Positions 43,717 through 52,196 of a DNA stretch of 64,000 nt are shown here, piece after piece. This stretch comes from Methylophilus aquaticus (lineage in GTDB: Bacteria; Pseudomonadota; Gammaproteobacteria; Burkholderiales; Methylophilaceae). The position numbers and the translations under genes were made by a program. Within the stretch, counting starts at the first letter, position 1, and every line of letters starts with the position of its first letter. Under the pieces are notes generated by a model. The model saw only the letters and a list, made by a program, of their open reading frames with translations, was not told the DNA's origin and ran no database searches. The stretch covers positions 1-64,000 of the forward strand of contig NZ_JAVCAP010000009.1 in NCBI RefSeq assembly GCF_030769565.1, written 5' to 3'.

Positions 43717-44796
43717 AATAATGCTCGCTTAAAAATCTGGGTGTGTGAATTTATCAGTGCCGGTGGTCTGGCATCACAAGCATTGCCTGCCAGCTTGTTG
43801 CAGGAGGGGGTGCTGATGCGCGATGCTTTGCTCGCAGACCTCTCGGCTTTGGCTGTGGATTGTATCACCAGCCATGATGTGCGCGTTGCATCACCGGTGC
43901 AGGCCGGTGTCAACAGTCAGCCGATTGGTGACCAAGATGCGCCATGGCAGGTCTGGCAGCAACAGTTACAGGATGCCGAGATTACTGCCGTGTGGGTGAT
44001 CGCGCCTGAGACTGATGGTATCCTGCTTCGCCTGCAGATGCTGGTTGCGGAGGCAGGGAAGCGCTGGATAGGATGTCATGCCGAAGCGATTGCGGTTGCC
44101 ACCAGCAAAGCGCGCATGGCCGAGCGGTGTGCACAACAAGGTATCGCAGTGATTCCCCATCAATATTTACAAAAGTGGACGGCCAGTGCACAGTTGCCTG
44201 AAGCCCTGGCCTGGGTAGTCAAGCCCGATGATGGCGCCGGTTGCGAGTATAGTTATTATGTCGAGCTTCGTCAGCAAGTCTCTGCACTCAAAAAGTACTT
44301 CATGGAACACCTGCCCGAACGTTACCCGGCCATGCTGATACAGCCTTACATTGCGGGCCAGGCATTGAGCATGTCTGTCATCGCCACTACCCATGCTGTT
44401 AAAGTCATTGCGGCACATACCCAGCAGATTGCAGTGATTGATGGCCAATTGCGCTTTCAGGGCGCTGGTGTTCATCATGCCAGCCAACATTTGTCAGCCA
44501 TGCAAGCCCTGGCTGGAAGCATACATCGCGCGATACCGGGCCTGATCGGCTACTGGGGCGCTGATATGATTCTGACCGAAGAGAGTCGCCTGGTGTTGGT
44601 TGAGATTAATCCGCGCCTGACCACACCTTATATCGCATTGTCTGGAGTGCTTGACTACAATCCGGCAGGAGCTATTCTGTCTGCGGTGTTTGATCAGCAA
44701 CTGCCTTCGTCAGTGGCTAACGATGGCTGTACCTTGCAGCTGCTCCCTGTGACGATAACGAAAATGCATGCATCCAATGTGGTGTGTCATGGCTAG
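43711..44796 (+). CDS. ATP-grasp ligase (MfnD/OrfY-like), probable methylofuran or H4MPT synthesis
   Basis: Carboxylate-amine ligase of the ATP-grasp fold. ATP-binding segments LAWVVKPDDGAGCEYSY and MLIQPYIAGQALSMSVIA and the metal site LVLVEINPRLTTPYIALSG are clear. Related proteins in methanogens (MfnD) join tyramine and glutamate in methanofuran synthesis, and methylotrophs carry homologues. The frame opens at 43606, but the ATG at 43711 (MQNNARLKIWVCEFISAGGL) is the natural start; it overlaps the divergent TTG start of the HisA-like gene. It overlaps the next gene by 8 bases. The exact substrate pair is inferred. Confidence 0.8.
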   Translation: MQNNARLKIWVCEFISAGGLASQALPASLLQEGVLMRDALLADLSALAVDCITSHDVRVASPVQAGVNSQPIGDQDAPWQVWQQQLQDAEITAVWVIAPETDGILLRLQMLVAEAGKRWIGCHAEAIAVATSKARMAERCAQQGIAVIPHQYLQKWTASAQLPEALAWVVKPDDGAGCEYSYYVELRQQVSALKKYFMEHLPERYPAMLIQPYIAGQALSMSVIATTHAVKVIAAHTQQIAVIDGQLRFQGAGVHHASQHLSAMQALAGSIHRAIPGLIGYWGADMILTEESRLVLVEINPRLTTPYIALSGVLDYNPAGAILSAVFDQQLPSSVANDGCTLQLLPVTITKMHASNVVCHG

Positions 44797-45835
44797 TCCG
44801 GTGATTGGCTGGGATATCGGCGGCGCGCATGTTAAAGCCGTGATGCTAAATGCGCAGGGCGCTGTCTGCAAGGCTATGCAACATCCTTGCGCATTATGGA
44901 AAGGTCTGCATCTGCTTGATGAGGCTGTATTACACATCCTGCAAGCGTGGCAGTTGCGCGCAGAAGACTGTGCGCATGCCGTCACTATGACGGGTGAACT
45001 GGTCGATTTATTTGCCTGCCGCGAAGAGGGGGTACTGGCAATTGCTGACAGCGTGCTGCGACTGTTACCACGGGCCTCCTTTTATGCAGCCAGTGCGGAA
45101 CATGCGGAATTTATTGTGGATGTGCGTGGTCATGCGGTGCACGTGGCCTCCATGAACTGGCATGCATCGGCGCAGTCCATTGCGCAGATGTCATCACACC
45201 AAACTTTGATCGTCGTCGATATTGGATCCACGACAACAGATGTGACATGGTGTGAGGGCAATCAGGTGCAGACTTCCGGCTGGACGGATGCAGCGCGGAT
45301 GAAGTTTGGCGGCTTGCTGTATACAGGCGTTGTACGAACGCCGCTGATGGCATTGGGTCCGTGGCTGAATCGACAGGGGAAACTACAACACGTTGCTGCC
45401 GAGTATTTTGCAACCACAGCTGATGTTTACCGTGTGCTTGGCGAGTTACCACCCTCCGATGATATGGCAGACACCGCTGATGGCCAAGATAAGTCAGCAC
45501 TGGCTACCATGCGACGTTTGGCCAGGATGGTGGGTCACGATGTAGACGATGCGACTGCGCCAGTATGGCAAACACTGGCGCAAGACTTTAAACAACAACA
45601 ATTGGATATTATGGAGCGTACATTACAACAAACGCTTGTCATGCATGCACAGAGCCCTGTGTTGGTCGGGTTGGGCGCCGGGGCCTTTTTGCTTCCTGCA
45701 TTGGCCAAGCGGCTGGATCTGGTGTATCAGCCAGTGCAAGACATGATCACCGCAGAAACCACGGCATTACAGCATCTGGCTGGCGTTTGTTTTCCGGCAT
45801 ATGCAGTGTCGAGATTATGGCAAACATGGCATTGA
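44789..45835 (+). CDS. H4MPT-linked hydantoinase/oxoprolinase-like protein (MfnF family)
   Basis: ASKHA-fold protein of the group annotated as H4MPT-linked C1 transfer pathway protein; the methanogen MfnF joins furan and tyramine-glutamate parts of methanofuran. Phosphate-binding motifs are VIGWDIGGAHVKAV at the start and LIVVDIGSTTTDVTW in the middle; GLGAGAFLLPALAKRL is the adenosine motif. The ATG at 44789 lies inside the end of the ATP-grasp gene (8-base overlap), so translation is coupled. 348 aa. PabB follows with a further overlap. Function is inferred from family and context. Confidence 0.82.
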   Translation: MASPVIGWDIGGAHVKAVMLNAQGAVCKAMQHPCALWKGLHLLDEAVLHILQAWQLRAEDCAHAVTMTGELVDLFACREEGVLAIADSVLRLLPRASFYAASAEHAEFIVDVRGHAVHVASMNWHASAQSIAQMSSHQTLIVVDIGSTTTDVTWCEGNQVQTSGWTDAARMKFGGLLYTGVVRTPLMALGPWLNRQGKLQHVAAEYFATTADVYRVLGELPPSDDMADTADGQDKSALATMRRLARMVGHDVDDATAPVWQTLAQDFKQQQLDIMERTLQQTLVMHAQSPVLVGLGAGAFLLPALAKRLDLVYQPVQDMITAETTALQHLAGVCFPAYAVSRLWQTWH

Positions 45836-47289
45836 TTCAACTTGTATTACCTTATGCCGAAGGTGCGTACTGGCTGGCAAAATTACGGCAATCGAGTTGG
45901 CCGATGTTGCTGGAAAGTGGGCAGGTCGGCCAGCCGTTGCAAGCGCAAACCCCGCTCTCTGTTGACGAAGAAATCAGTCTCGGTGCGCGTTTTGATATTG
46001 TGGTTGCTGATCCTGTGGTCAAGCTGATACATGCTCAGCAACACACCACGGTGGTGACGCAGACCGAGACCACGGTAACATCGCAAGATCCTTTTGCTGC
46101 CATTCAGGCGTGGTTGCAGCCAAATACAGTGCCTAACAGCGTTTTGAGGGAAGCCGGCATTCCTTTTGCCGGCGGCGCCTTGGGCTATTTTGCATATGAT
46201 CTGGGGCGCAGTATAGAGCGTTTACCCTGTCTGGCAGCACAAGAGACCCCCGTTCCTGACATGCTGGTGGGTATTTACGATTGGGCCATTATTGTTGACC
46301 ACCACCAGCAGCGTGCCCAACTGGTGTCATTGGCCCGTTTCAGGACGGTCGCCGACATTCACAGCCTGCATCAGCAACTGCTGGCAACAGCGACACCCGA
46401 GGCGAGAGAACAGTTTGCCGTGAACGGCACGCTGCAGCATAATCTGAGTCCGGCTGGATATGCGCAGGCATTTGCCCGTGTCAAAGACTACATCACGGCG
46501 GGCGATTGCTACCAGATCAATCTGGCACAGCGCCTGAGCGTGCCGGTATCGGGCGACAGCTGGCAGGCCTATGAAGTGTTTCGCCAGTTCAGTCGGGCAC
46601 CATTTATGGCTTATTTACAGGTGGATGATGGGCAGGAACAGTCGTTTGAAATATTGTCCATGTCGCCAGAACGTTTTTTGCAGGTACGCGAAGGCGTAGT
46701 GGAGACCCGCCCAATCAAAGGTACGCGTCCTCGTCATGTGGATCCTGTGCAAGATGCACTGGTGGCTGAAAGCTTGGCCGCCAGCAGCAAGGACCGTGCA
46801 GAAAATCTGATGATTGTTGATCTGTTACGCAATGACATTGGCAAGGTCTGTGAGATTGGGTCAGTCAAGGTGGATGCCTTGTTCCGCCTGCAGCGCTTTA
46901 CCAATGTACATCACCTGGTCAGCATTGTCCGGGGACGGCTGGCCGCTGGCTATCATGCGCTGGATTTATTGCGTGGCTGCTTCCCAGGCGGCTCGATTAC
47001 GGGTGCACCCAAGTTACGCGCCATGGAAATTATTGAGGCGCTGGAGCCGCATCGTCGTCATGTGTATTGTGGCAGCATAGGCTATATCGGTTTTGATGGT
47101 AGCATGGATACCAATATTGCCATTCGGACTGCCGTCATTTATCGCCAACAGATGACTTTCTATGCCGGTGGTGGCGTAGTTGCTGACTCCGATTGTGACA
47201 AGGAGTATCAGGAAACGCTGGACAAGGCCTCTCAATTCATACGCCTGGTACAGCACTTTCAAACGCAATCTCACGACAGGGGATCATAA
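45817..47289 (+). CDS. pabB: Aminodeoxychorismate synthase component I
   Basis: Aminates chorismate on the way to p-aminobenzoate, a building block of both folate and tetrahydromethanopterin. Anthranilate-synthase-like fold: AGGALGYFAYDLGRSIERLP near the N-terminus, ITAGDCYQINLAQRL, the PIKGT motif typical of PabB, KDRAENLMIVDLLRNDIG and PGGSITGAPKLRAMEII. Start ATG 45817 is chosen (ATG 45826 is also possible); both overlap the previous gene. About 490 aa. Position inside the C1-cofactor set suggests it supplies pABA for H4MPT. Confidence 0.9.
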   Translation: MANMALIQLVLPYAEGAYWLAKLRQSSWPMLLESGQVGQPLQAQTPLSVDEEISLGARFDIVVADPVVKLIHAQQHTTVVTQTETTVTSQDPFAAIQAWLQPNTVPNSVLREAGIPFAGGALGYFAYDLGRSIERLPCLAAQETPVPDMLVGIYDWAIIVDHHQQRAQLVSLARFRTVADIHSLHQQLLATATPEAREQFAVNGTLQHNLSPAGYAQAFARVKDYITAGDCYQINLAQRLSVPVSGDSWQAYEVFRQFSRAPFMAYLQVDDGQEQSFEILSMSPERFLQVREGVVETRPIKGTRPRHVDPVQDALVAESLAASSKDRAENLMIVDLLRNDIGKVCEIGSVKVDALFRLQRFTNVHHLVSIVRGRLAAGYHALDLLRGCFPGGSITGAPKLRAMEIIEALEPHRRHVYCGSIGYIGFDGSMDTNIAIRTAVIYRQQMTFYAGGGVVADSDCDKEYQETLDKASQFIRLVQHFQTQSHDRGS

Positions 47290-47291
47290 CA

Positions 47292-47948
47292 ATGTGGGTC
47301 ATCAAGCTGGGGGGCAGTGTGACGCGACACAGCAGTTTGACGCAATGGTTGCAACTGGTTGCCCGCTGGGGAGATGGTAAAGTTATTGTGGTGCCAGGGG
47401 GCGGGTTGTATGCAGATGCAGTGCGTCATTTTCAACAGATGCGGACAGCGTTTGCCGACGGCCAACTTGATGAAGAGCACGCACATGCCTTGGCAATTTA
47501 TGCCATGGATCAGATGGCGCGAAGCTTTGTGGCTATGGTGCCCGAACTCGTGTTGGTGCGCAACCCGCTGGAAATTGCCGAACGTGGCTGGCAACATCGG
47601 GGGTTGGTGTGGTTGCCAAGTGAAATGGCACTGAATCCAGATGAGTGGGCGCAAAGCGGCTTGCCAGAAAGCTGGGAGGTAACTTCAGATAGCCTTGCTG
47701 CTTGGTTGGCATTAAAGTTGGAAGCAGAACAATTGATTCTGATTAAGTCCGATGCGCGGATTTTAGAGCATCAAGCTGGTTATCGCTTGTCGCAATTACA
47801 ATCGCAAGGCATTGTTGACCATGGGATATCCCGTGTCTTGAATGGGGTGCCTTACAGTAGTTGGGTGATGCATCAAACACGGTTCGATCTTTTTGAACAC
47901 GGGTTTATCTCTGACCGTCTTTCAGGACGTATAGAAGACAACCATTAA
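47292..47948 (+). CDS. Amino-acid-kinase-family protein (MfnE-like)
   Basis: Small kinase of the aspartate/uridylate kinase fold. VIKLGGSVTRH binds ATP phosphate, VVPGGGLYADAV is the glycine-rich loop, and LILIKSDARIL is the adenine-side strand. In methanogens MfnE phosphorylates the furan phosphate in methanofuran synthesis, and homologues cluster with H4MPT genes in methylotrophs. It begins three bases after pabB, so all four plus-strand genes from 43711 form one tight operon. It is 218 aa. The reaction is inferred. Confidence 0.8.
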   Translation: MWVIKLGGSVTRHSSLTQWLQLVARWGDGKVIVVPGGGLYADAVRHFQQMRTAFADGQLDEEHAHALAIYAMDQMARSFVAMVPELVLVRNPLEIAERGWQHRGLVWLPSEMALNPDEWAQSGLPESWEVTSDSLAAWLALKLEAEQLILIKSDARILEHQAGYRLSQLQSQGIVDHGISRVLNGVPYSSWVMHQTRFDLFEHGFISDRLSGRIEDNH

Positions 47949-47970
47949 ATCTGGAAATCTGCGGAAATGG

Positions 47971-50900
47971 CTAAGAGGCTTCTGTTTTCTCAAACTTTCC
48001 AAAATGCAGCATAATCGTTGGCAAAATTAATAAGTTTAATATGGTTGAAGAAATTAGACCTCCAACGATAATGGTTGCCATTGGCCCTTCAATCTCTCGA
48101 CCAGGTTCGCCGCTTCCCAATGCTAATGGTAATAACCCAAGTGCCGTGACCAGTGCTGTCATCAGAACAGATGGCAGACGTTCTGAGGCTCCTCGAATAC
48201 AGGTGTCCAGGTTCCAGTGACAGCCTTCTGCATCAATCAGGTGCTGAAAATGAGAAACCATCATGATCGAGTTACGCAGTGTAATTCCGAACAAGGTAAC
48301 AAAACCGACCAACGAGCCAACAGAAAGCCAGCCACCAGTAAAAAATGCTGCAATGACACCACCAATTAAAGCAAAGGGCAAGTTGGCAAATGTGAGCAGC
48401 AAATTGCGCAAACGACCTAATGCAATATACAGCATCAGGAAAATGGCCACGCCTGCCACCACCGCATGTACTATCAAATCTTCACGGGATTGGGTACTTG
48501 CTTCGGCTTCACCGCTAAACTCTATGTAGTTGCCTGTGTGCAGCTTTATTTCGCGATACAAAGTTTTTTTAATTTCCTCTATCGCCAATGTCTGATCTCT
48601 GCCACCGATATTAGCCGTCACCGTTTGAATGCGCTTTGCGCCCGCATGCAATATTTTTGAGCGACCGTTTTCCTGCCCGATGTAAGCGACATCAGACAAT
48701 TTGAGCATCTGCCCTTCGGCGTTGAAAATAGGGATGTTGCGCATGTCACCAATGTCGTCACGTGTGTCGTCATTCAATAATACACTCAAGCCAATTGAGC
48801 GGTTGCCTATGTAAATATGGTTGACAGGTACACCCTCATAACAGGCGCGAATTGTATCCAGTACATCCATGGGGTGCAGCCCCCACAGAGCCAGTTTTTC
48901 CATTTTCAGGCGGATCACAATTTCCGGAGTACCTGGCGGAGATTGCACCATGACATCTTTGATGCCTTTGATACCTTGTATGGTATGGGCAATTCTTTGC
49001 GCATCGCGATCCAGTGCATCGAGATCCTGCCCATAAATATTAATCACCAATCCGGCGGCATAGCCTGAAATCGTTTCCTCTATCCGTTCAGTCAGGAAGG
49101 TGTTGATGGCAAAGTTGGCACCTACAAACCCTGTTTCAGCCTTGTTGTCATCGTCATCATCGATCAGTTCGCCTGAGAGTTCTTCACGAATATTGTTTAA
49201 AATACGGTCTTGTTCTTTGCCGGATCGGGTGCCAATTTCAATTTCAAACTCACTGTAGTGAGTGCCAAAGGTATCGGCAGCATTGGGCGCGCGACCCACC
49301 CATTGTGTGACTGTTTTGACCCCGGGTATTTCAGCAAGTATCTTGGTCACAGTACTGCCTAGTCGCAAGGACTCGGTTTCCGACGTACCGGGAACTGTCG
49401 TCATATGCATAATAAAATGACCTTCATGCAAGGCTGGAATAAATTGACTTCTAAATAGAGGGAGCACACCCAATCCCAGCGCGATACTGATAAAGCTTGC
49501 GACCAGAATGATTTTAGAATGCTTTTCAATGCGATGCAGCCCTGCAATATAACGTTGCTTGAGCCAATCAATGACGGGTGCTTCCTGATTAGTTAACTGA
49601 GCACGCCCCAGCATGAGGTAACACAGGGCCGGTGTAAGAGTCAGCGCAACCGCCAGCGACGCCAGAGTAGCGGTGATATAAGCGTATCCCAATGGCGCAA
49701 ACAGTTTTCCCGCCACCCCAGATAAAGTCAATAACGGTAAAAAGACCAGTGCCACAATGATGGTGGCATAAACAACAGAGCTACGTACTTCCATGGAAGC
49801 TTCGAATACGACTTGTGAGATTGGGCGTGATGTAACCAGCATACGGTTTTCGCGCAAACGCCGGAAAATATTTTCAGTATCAATAATCGCGTCATCCACT
49901 ACCTCACCTAATGCAATTGCCAGTCCGCCCAGTACCATAATATTCAGGCCTATCCCAAACTGGTGCAGTACCATAATGGCCGTGAGCAGTGACAATGGAA
50001 TCGCTGTTGCAGAAATGACCGCTGTGCGCAGATTAAATAAAAATACAAATAATACCGAGATGACCAATACCGAGCCGATCAGAATGTCGGTTTGCACCCC
50101 ATCAATCGCGGTTTCAATGAAGTTGGCAGGCCTGAACAAGCCCTCATGCAAGGTCACTTGCTGTTGTGTCAGGCTAGGTTTGATTGAAGTCAGTGCCTGT
50201 TCAAGTGCTTTGGTAACGGCATGGGTGTTTGCACCAAATTGCCCTTGTACCGACAAGTATATACCCTGCTTACCGTCGATTGCGGCGGCACTGATGGAAG
50301 GCGCAGCCCCTTCCACCACTTGCGCTACATCTGCGATGCGAATAGTGCGTCCCAGTTTTCGCACCAGCGTGACATTGGCAAGCTGCTGCGGGCTGCTGGT
50401 TTGCCCTTGGCTGTTTAAAATAATGCGCTGGTTATCGTTTTGAATATATCCTGCGCCACTTACGCCTGTGGCGCGTCTGGCTGCGTTGACCACATCCTGC
50501 ACATTGAGTTGATACAGCATCAGTTTGCGCGGGTCAATTTTGATCTGGAACTGGCGGACCTCGCCGCCGAACACATTGACATCTGCCACGCCGGGGATGG
50601 CCAACAGGTGTGGTGTGATATGCCAGTCGACAATGGTGCGCAGTTGCATCAGGCTAAGTGTTTTTGATGTTACTCCCAAGCCCAGCACTGTGCTGGCCGA
50701 AGAGGTGAGCGGGGTGATGTTGGGGGTGATGCCGACAGGCAATAGATTGGCAACAGTGTTCAGATGTTCTGCAATGATTTGCCGGTTTCTGTATACGTCA
50801 GTCTTGTCATTAAAAATAACCGTGATGATAGACAGCCCCGGAATGGATTGCGAACGCAAGCTTTTGATGCCAATCGCACCGGTAATGCTGTTTTCAATCG

Positions 50901-51102
50901 GCTGGGTGATGAGTTTTTCCACCAAGCTTGCCGAGAGTCCAGGTGATTCGGTTTGAATCACCACTTGTGCTGGCGAAAACTCCGGGAACACATCAAGGTT
51001 TGCTTGTGTCAGGCTATATCCGCCATACAACACGACCAACAATGCCAAGCCGATGATGACACCATAAAAGCGAATCGCAAACTTTACGAGGGAGGTCATC
51101 AT
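47971..51102 (-). CDS. Heavy-metal-type RND efflux pump, inner membrane subunit (CzcA/CusA family)
   Basis: Proton-driven exporter of about 1043 residues with the RND pattern: N-terminal TM1, two large periplasmic loops and two blocks of TM segments. HME-RND features include NLDVFPEFSPAQVVIQTESPG, the TM4 charged motif GEVVDDAIIDTENIFRRLREN (proton relay acids) and the C-terminal FGITLRNSIMMVSH and GGLISSTILNLLILPTIM. A pentaspartate stretch (IDDDDDNK, about 49143-49166) sits in the second periplasmic loop. The CusA methionine triad could not be confirmed by eye, so the metal (Cu, Zn, Co, Ni or other) is open. It is last in the operon after the OMF and MFP genes. Confidence 0.9.
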   Translation of the reverse strand: MMTSLVKFAIRFYGVIIGLALLVVLYGGYSLTQANLDVFPEFSPAQVVIQTESPGLSASLVEKLITQPIENSITGAIGIKSLRSQSIPGLSIITVIFNDKTDVYRNRQIIAEHLNTVANLLPVGITPNITPLTSSASTVLGLGVTSKTLSLMQLRTIVDWHITPHLLAIPGVADVNVFGGEVRQFQIKIDPRKLMLYQLNVQDVVNAARRATGVSGAGYIQNDNQRIILNSQGQTSSPQQLANVTLVRKLGRTIRIADVAQVVEGAAPSISAAAIDGKQGIYLSVQGQFGANTHAVTKALEQALTSIKPSLTQQQVTLHEGLFRPANFIETAIDGVQTDILIGSVLVISVLFVFLFNLRTAVISATAIPLSLLTAIMVLHQFGIGLNIMVLGGLAIALGEVVDDAIIDTENIFRRLRENRMLVTSRPISQVVFEASMEVRSSVVYATIIVALVFLPLLTLSGVAGKLFAPLGYAYITATLASLAVALTLTPALCYLMLGRAQLTNQEAPVIDWLKQRYIAGLHRIEKHSKIILVASFISIALGLGVLPLFRSQFIPALHEGHFIMHMTTVPGTSETESLRLGSTVTKILAEIPGVKTVTQWVGRAPNAADTFGTHYSEFEIEIGTRSGKEQDRILNNIREELSGELIDDDDDNKAETGFVGANFAINTFLTERIEETISGYAAGLVINIYGQDLDALDRDAQRIAHTIQGIKGIKDVMVQSPPGTPEIVIRLKMEKLALWGLHPMDVLDTIRACYEGVPVNHIYIGNRSIGLSVLLNDDTRDDIGDMRNIPIFNAEGQMLKLSDVAYIGQENGRSKILHAGAKRIQTVTANIGGRDQTLAIEEIKKTLYREIKLHTGNYIEFSGEAEASTQSREDLIVHAVVAGVAIFLMLYIALGRLRNLLLTFANLPFALIGGVIAAFFTGGWLSVGSLVGFVTLFGITLRNSIMMVSHFQHLIDAEGCHWNLDTCIRGASERLPSVLMTALVTALGLLPLALGSGEPGREIEGPMATIIVGGLISSTILNLLILPTIMLHFGKFEKTEAS

Positions 51103-51131
51103 CGGGCTATCGTCATCAGCATACGGATACG

Positions 51132-52196
51132 TTAATCGTCGTTTTCATTTTTAATCAAAAACTTGAACTCTTCAGAAAGTAGAAGCTGAGCACCACGTGT
51201 GACCACTTCTGCACCCGCTGGCAAGCTGGTATCAAACCAGCCATCATCCAGTTCGGTCTCCATCGACACTGGTTTACGTAAAAAGGTATCAGGTTTGGTT
51301 TTGACGTAAACCCAGGCCAAGCCTGCATGCCATACGATGGCTTGGTTGGGAACCATGACACCATGCAGCATGGCCGATGAAGACTGTGCCGGAACCACAT
51401 TAACTCGCATGCCGATACGCAAATAGTCAGCTGGAGCGCTGTAAAAATAGGTTTTTCCTATATTGCTGATGTCGCTTTGTATAGATTGAGAAACATATTC
51501 TGCCTGTATTGGTTTGACATGGTCATGGATAGGCGTGATATTGATATATGAGTGCGGGTCAGGGTCTTTAAAGTTGAGTGGAAAGCTCACTTGCACCAGT
51601 ACTTTCTTTTGTAAAAGAAGGTCATGCAAGGCATTTGTGGTCGACTGCTGCGTCACGAGTGCTGCTAACGGTTTGCCCCATTGTGCAATGATGGTTTCTC
51701 TTAATGCACTCAGTTGGCTTTGGGTGGCGCTGATTTGTGTCTGGTCATTAATGACCAGTGCCTGCGCTTCCTGCATGACTTTGTCAGATACGTTTTTATC
51801 ATCCTCATTCAGCTGTTTGTAACGCTGGTACTGTAACTGATGGTTTGGTAATACACTCTCGGCGACTGCCAATTGTGTTTTTAACAGCTGGTATTGGCTG
51901 TTGTAATCAATCAGGGTTTGTATGGAAACCACAGTGCCCAGAGCCTTGATATTGCCATGATAGGCATATGCTTGCAGAGGATGTACGCTGATGCCACTGT
52001 TGTTTTGTGCTGCCTGGGAAAGTTGCACCATTTGCAATCCATTTTGTTGCACAATATGTGAGAATCCTGAGATGTCTTCATCATCCGAGGCCTGCAATGA
52101 CTCATACTCGTCTTTACCGTAGAAAATAACGATCCAGAACAGACTGATAATGAGTACAGTCTGAGCCCCAATAATCCACAGTGCTTTTTTACTCAT
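51132..52196 (-). CDS. RND efflux periplasmic adaptor (membrane fusion protein)
   Basis: Links the RND pump to the outer membrane channel. One N-terminal anchor helix (LWIIGAQTVLIISLFWIVIFYG), a lipoyl-like half (VVSIQTLIDYNSQYQLLKTQLAV), a coiled-coil hairpin (about residues 120-175) and a beta-barrel end (NVVPAQSSSAMLHGVMVPNQAIVW). It is 354 aa. No His/Met-rich metal-binding N-terminus as in CusB. It starts inside the end of the OMF gene (4-base overlap) and is followed by the pump after 29 bases. Confidence 0.88.
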   Translation of the reverse strand: MSKKALWIIGAQTVLIISLFWIVIFYGKDEYESLQASDDEDISGFSHIVQQNGLQMVQLSQAAQNNSGISVHPLQAYAYHGNIKALGTVVSIQTLIDYNSQYQLLKTQLAVAESVLPNHQLQYQRYKQLNEDDKNVSDKVMQEAQALVINDQTQISATQSQLSALRETIIAQWGKPLAALVTQQSTTNALHDLLLQKKVLVQVSFPLNFKDPDPHSYINITPIHDHVKPIQAEYVSQSIQSDISNIGKTYFYSAPADYLRIGMRVNVVPAQSSSAMLHGVMVPNQAIVWHAGLAWVYVKTKPDTFLRKPVSMETELDDGWFDTSLPAGAEVVTRGAQLLLSEEFKFLIKNENDD

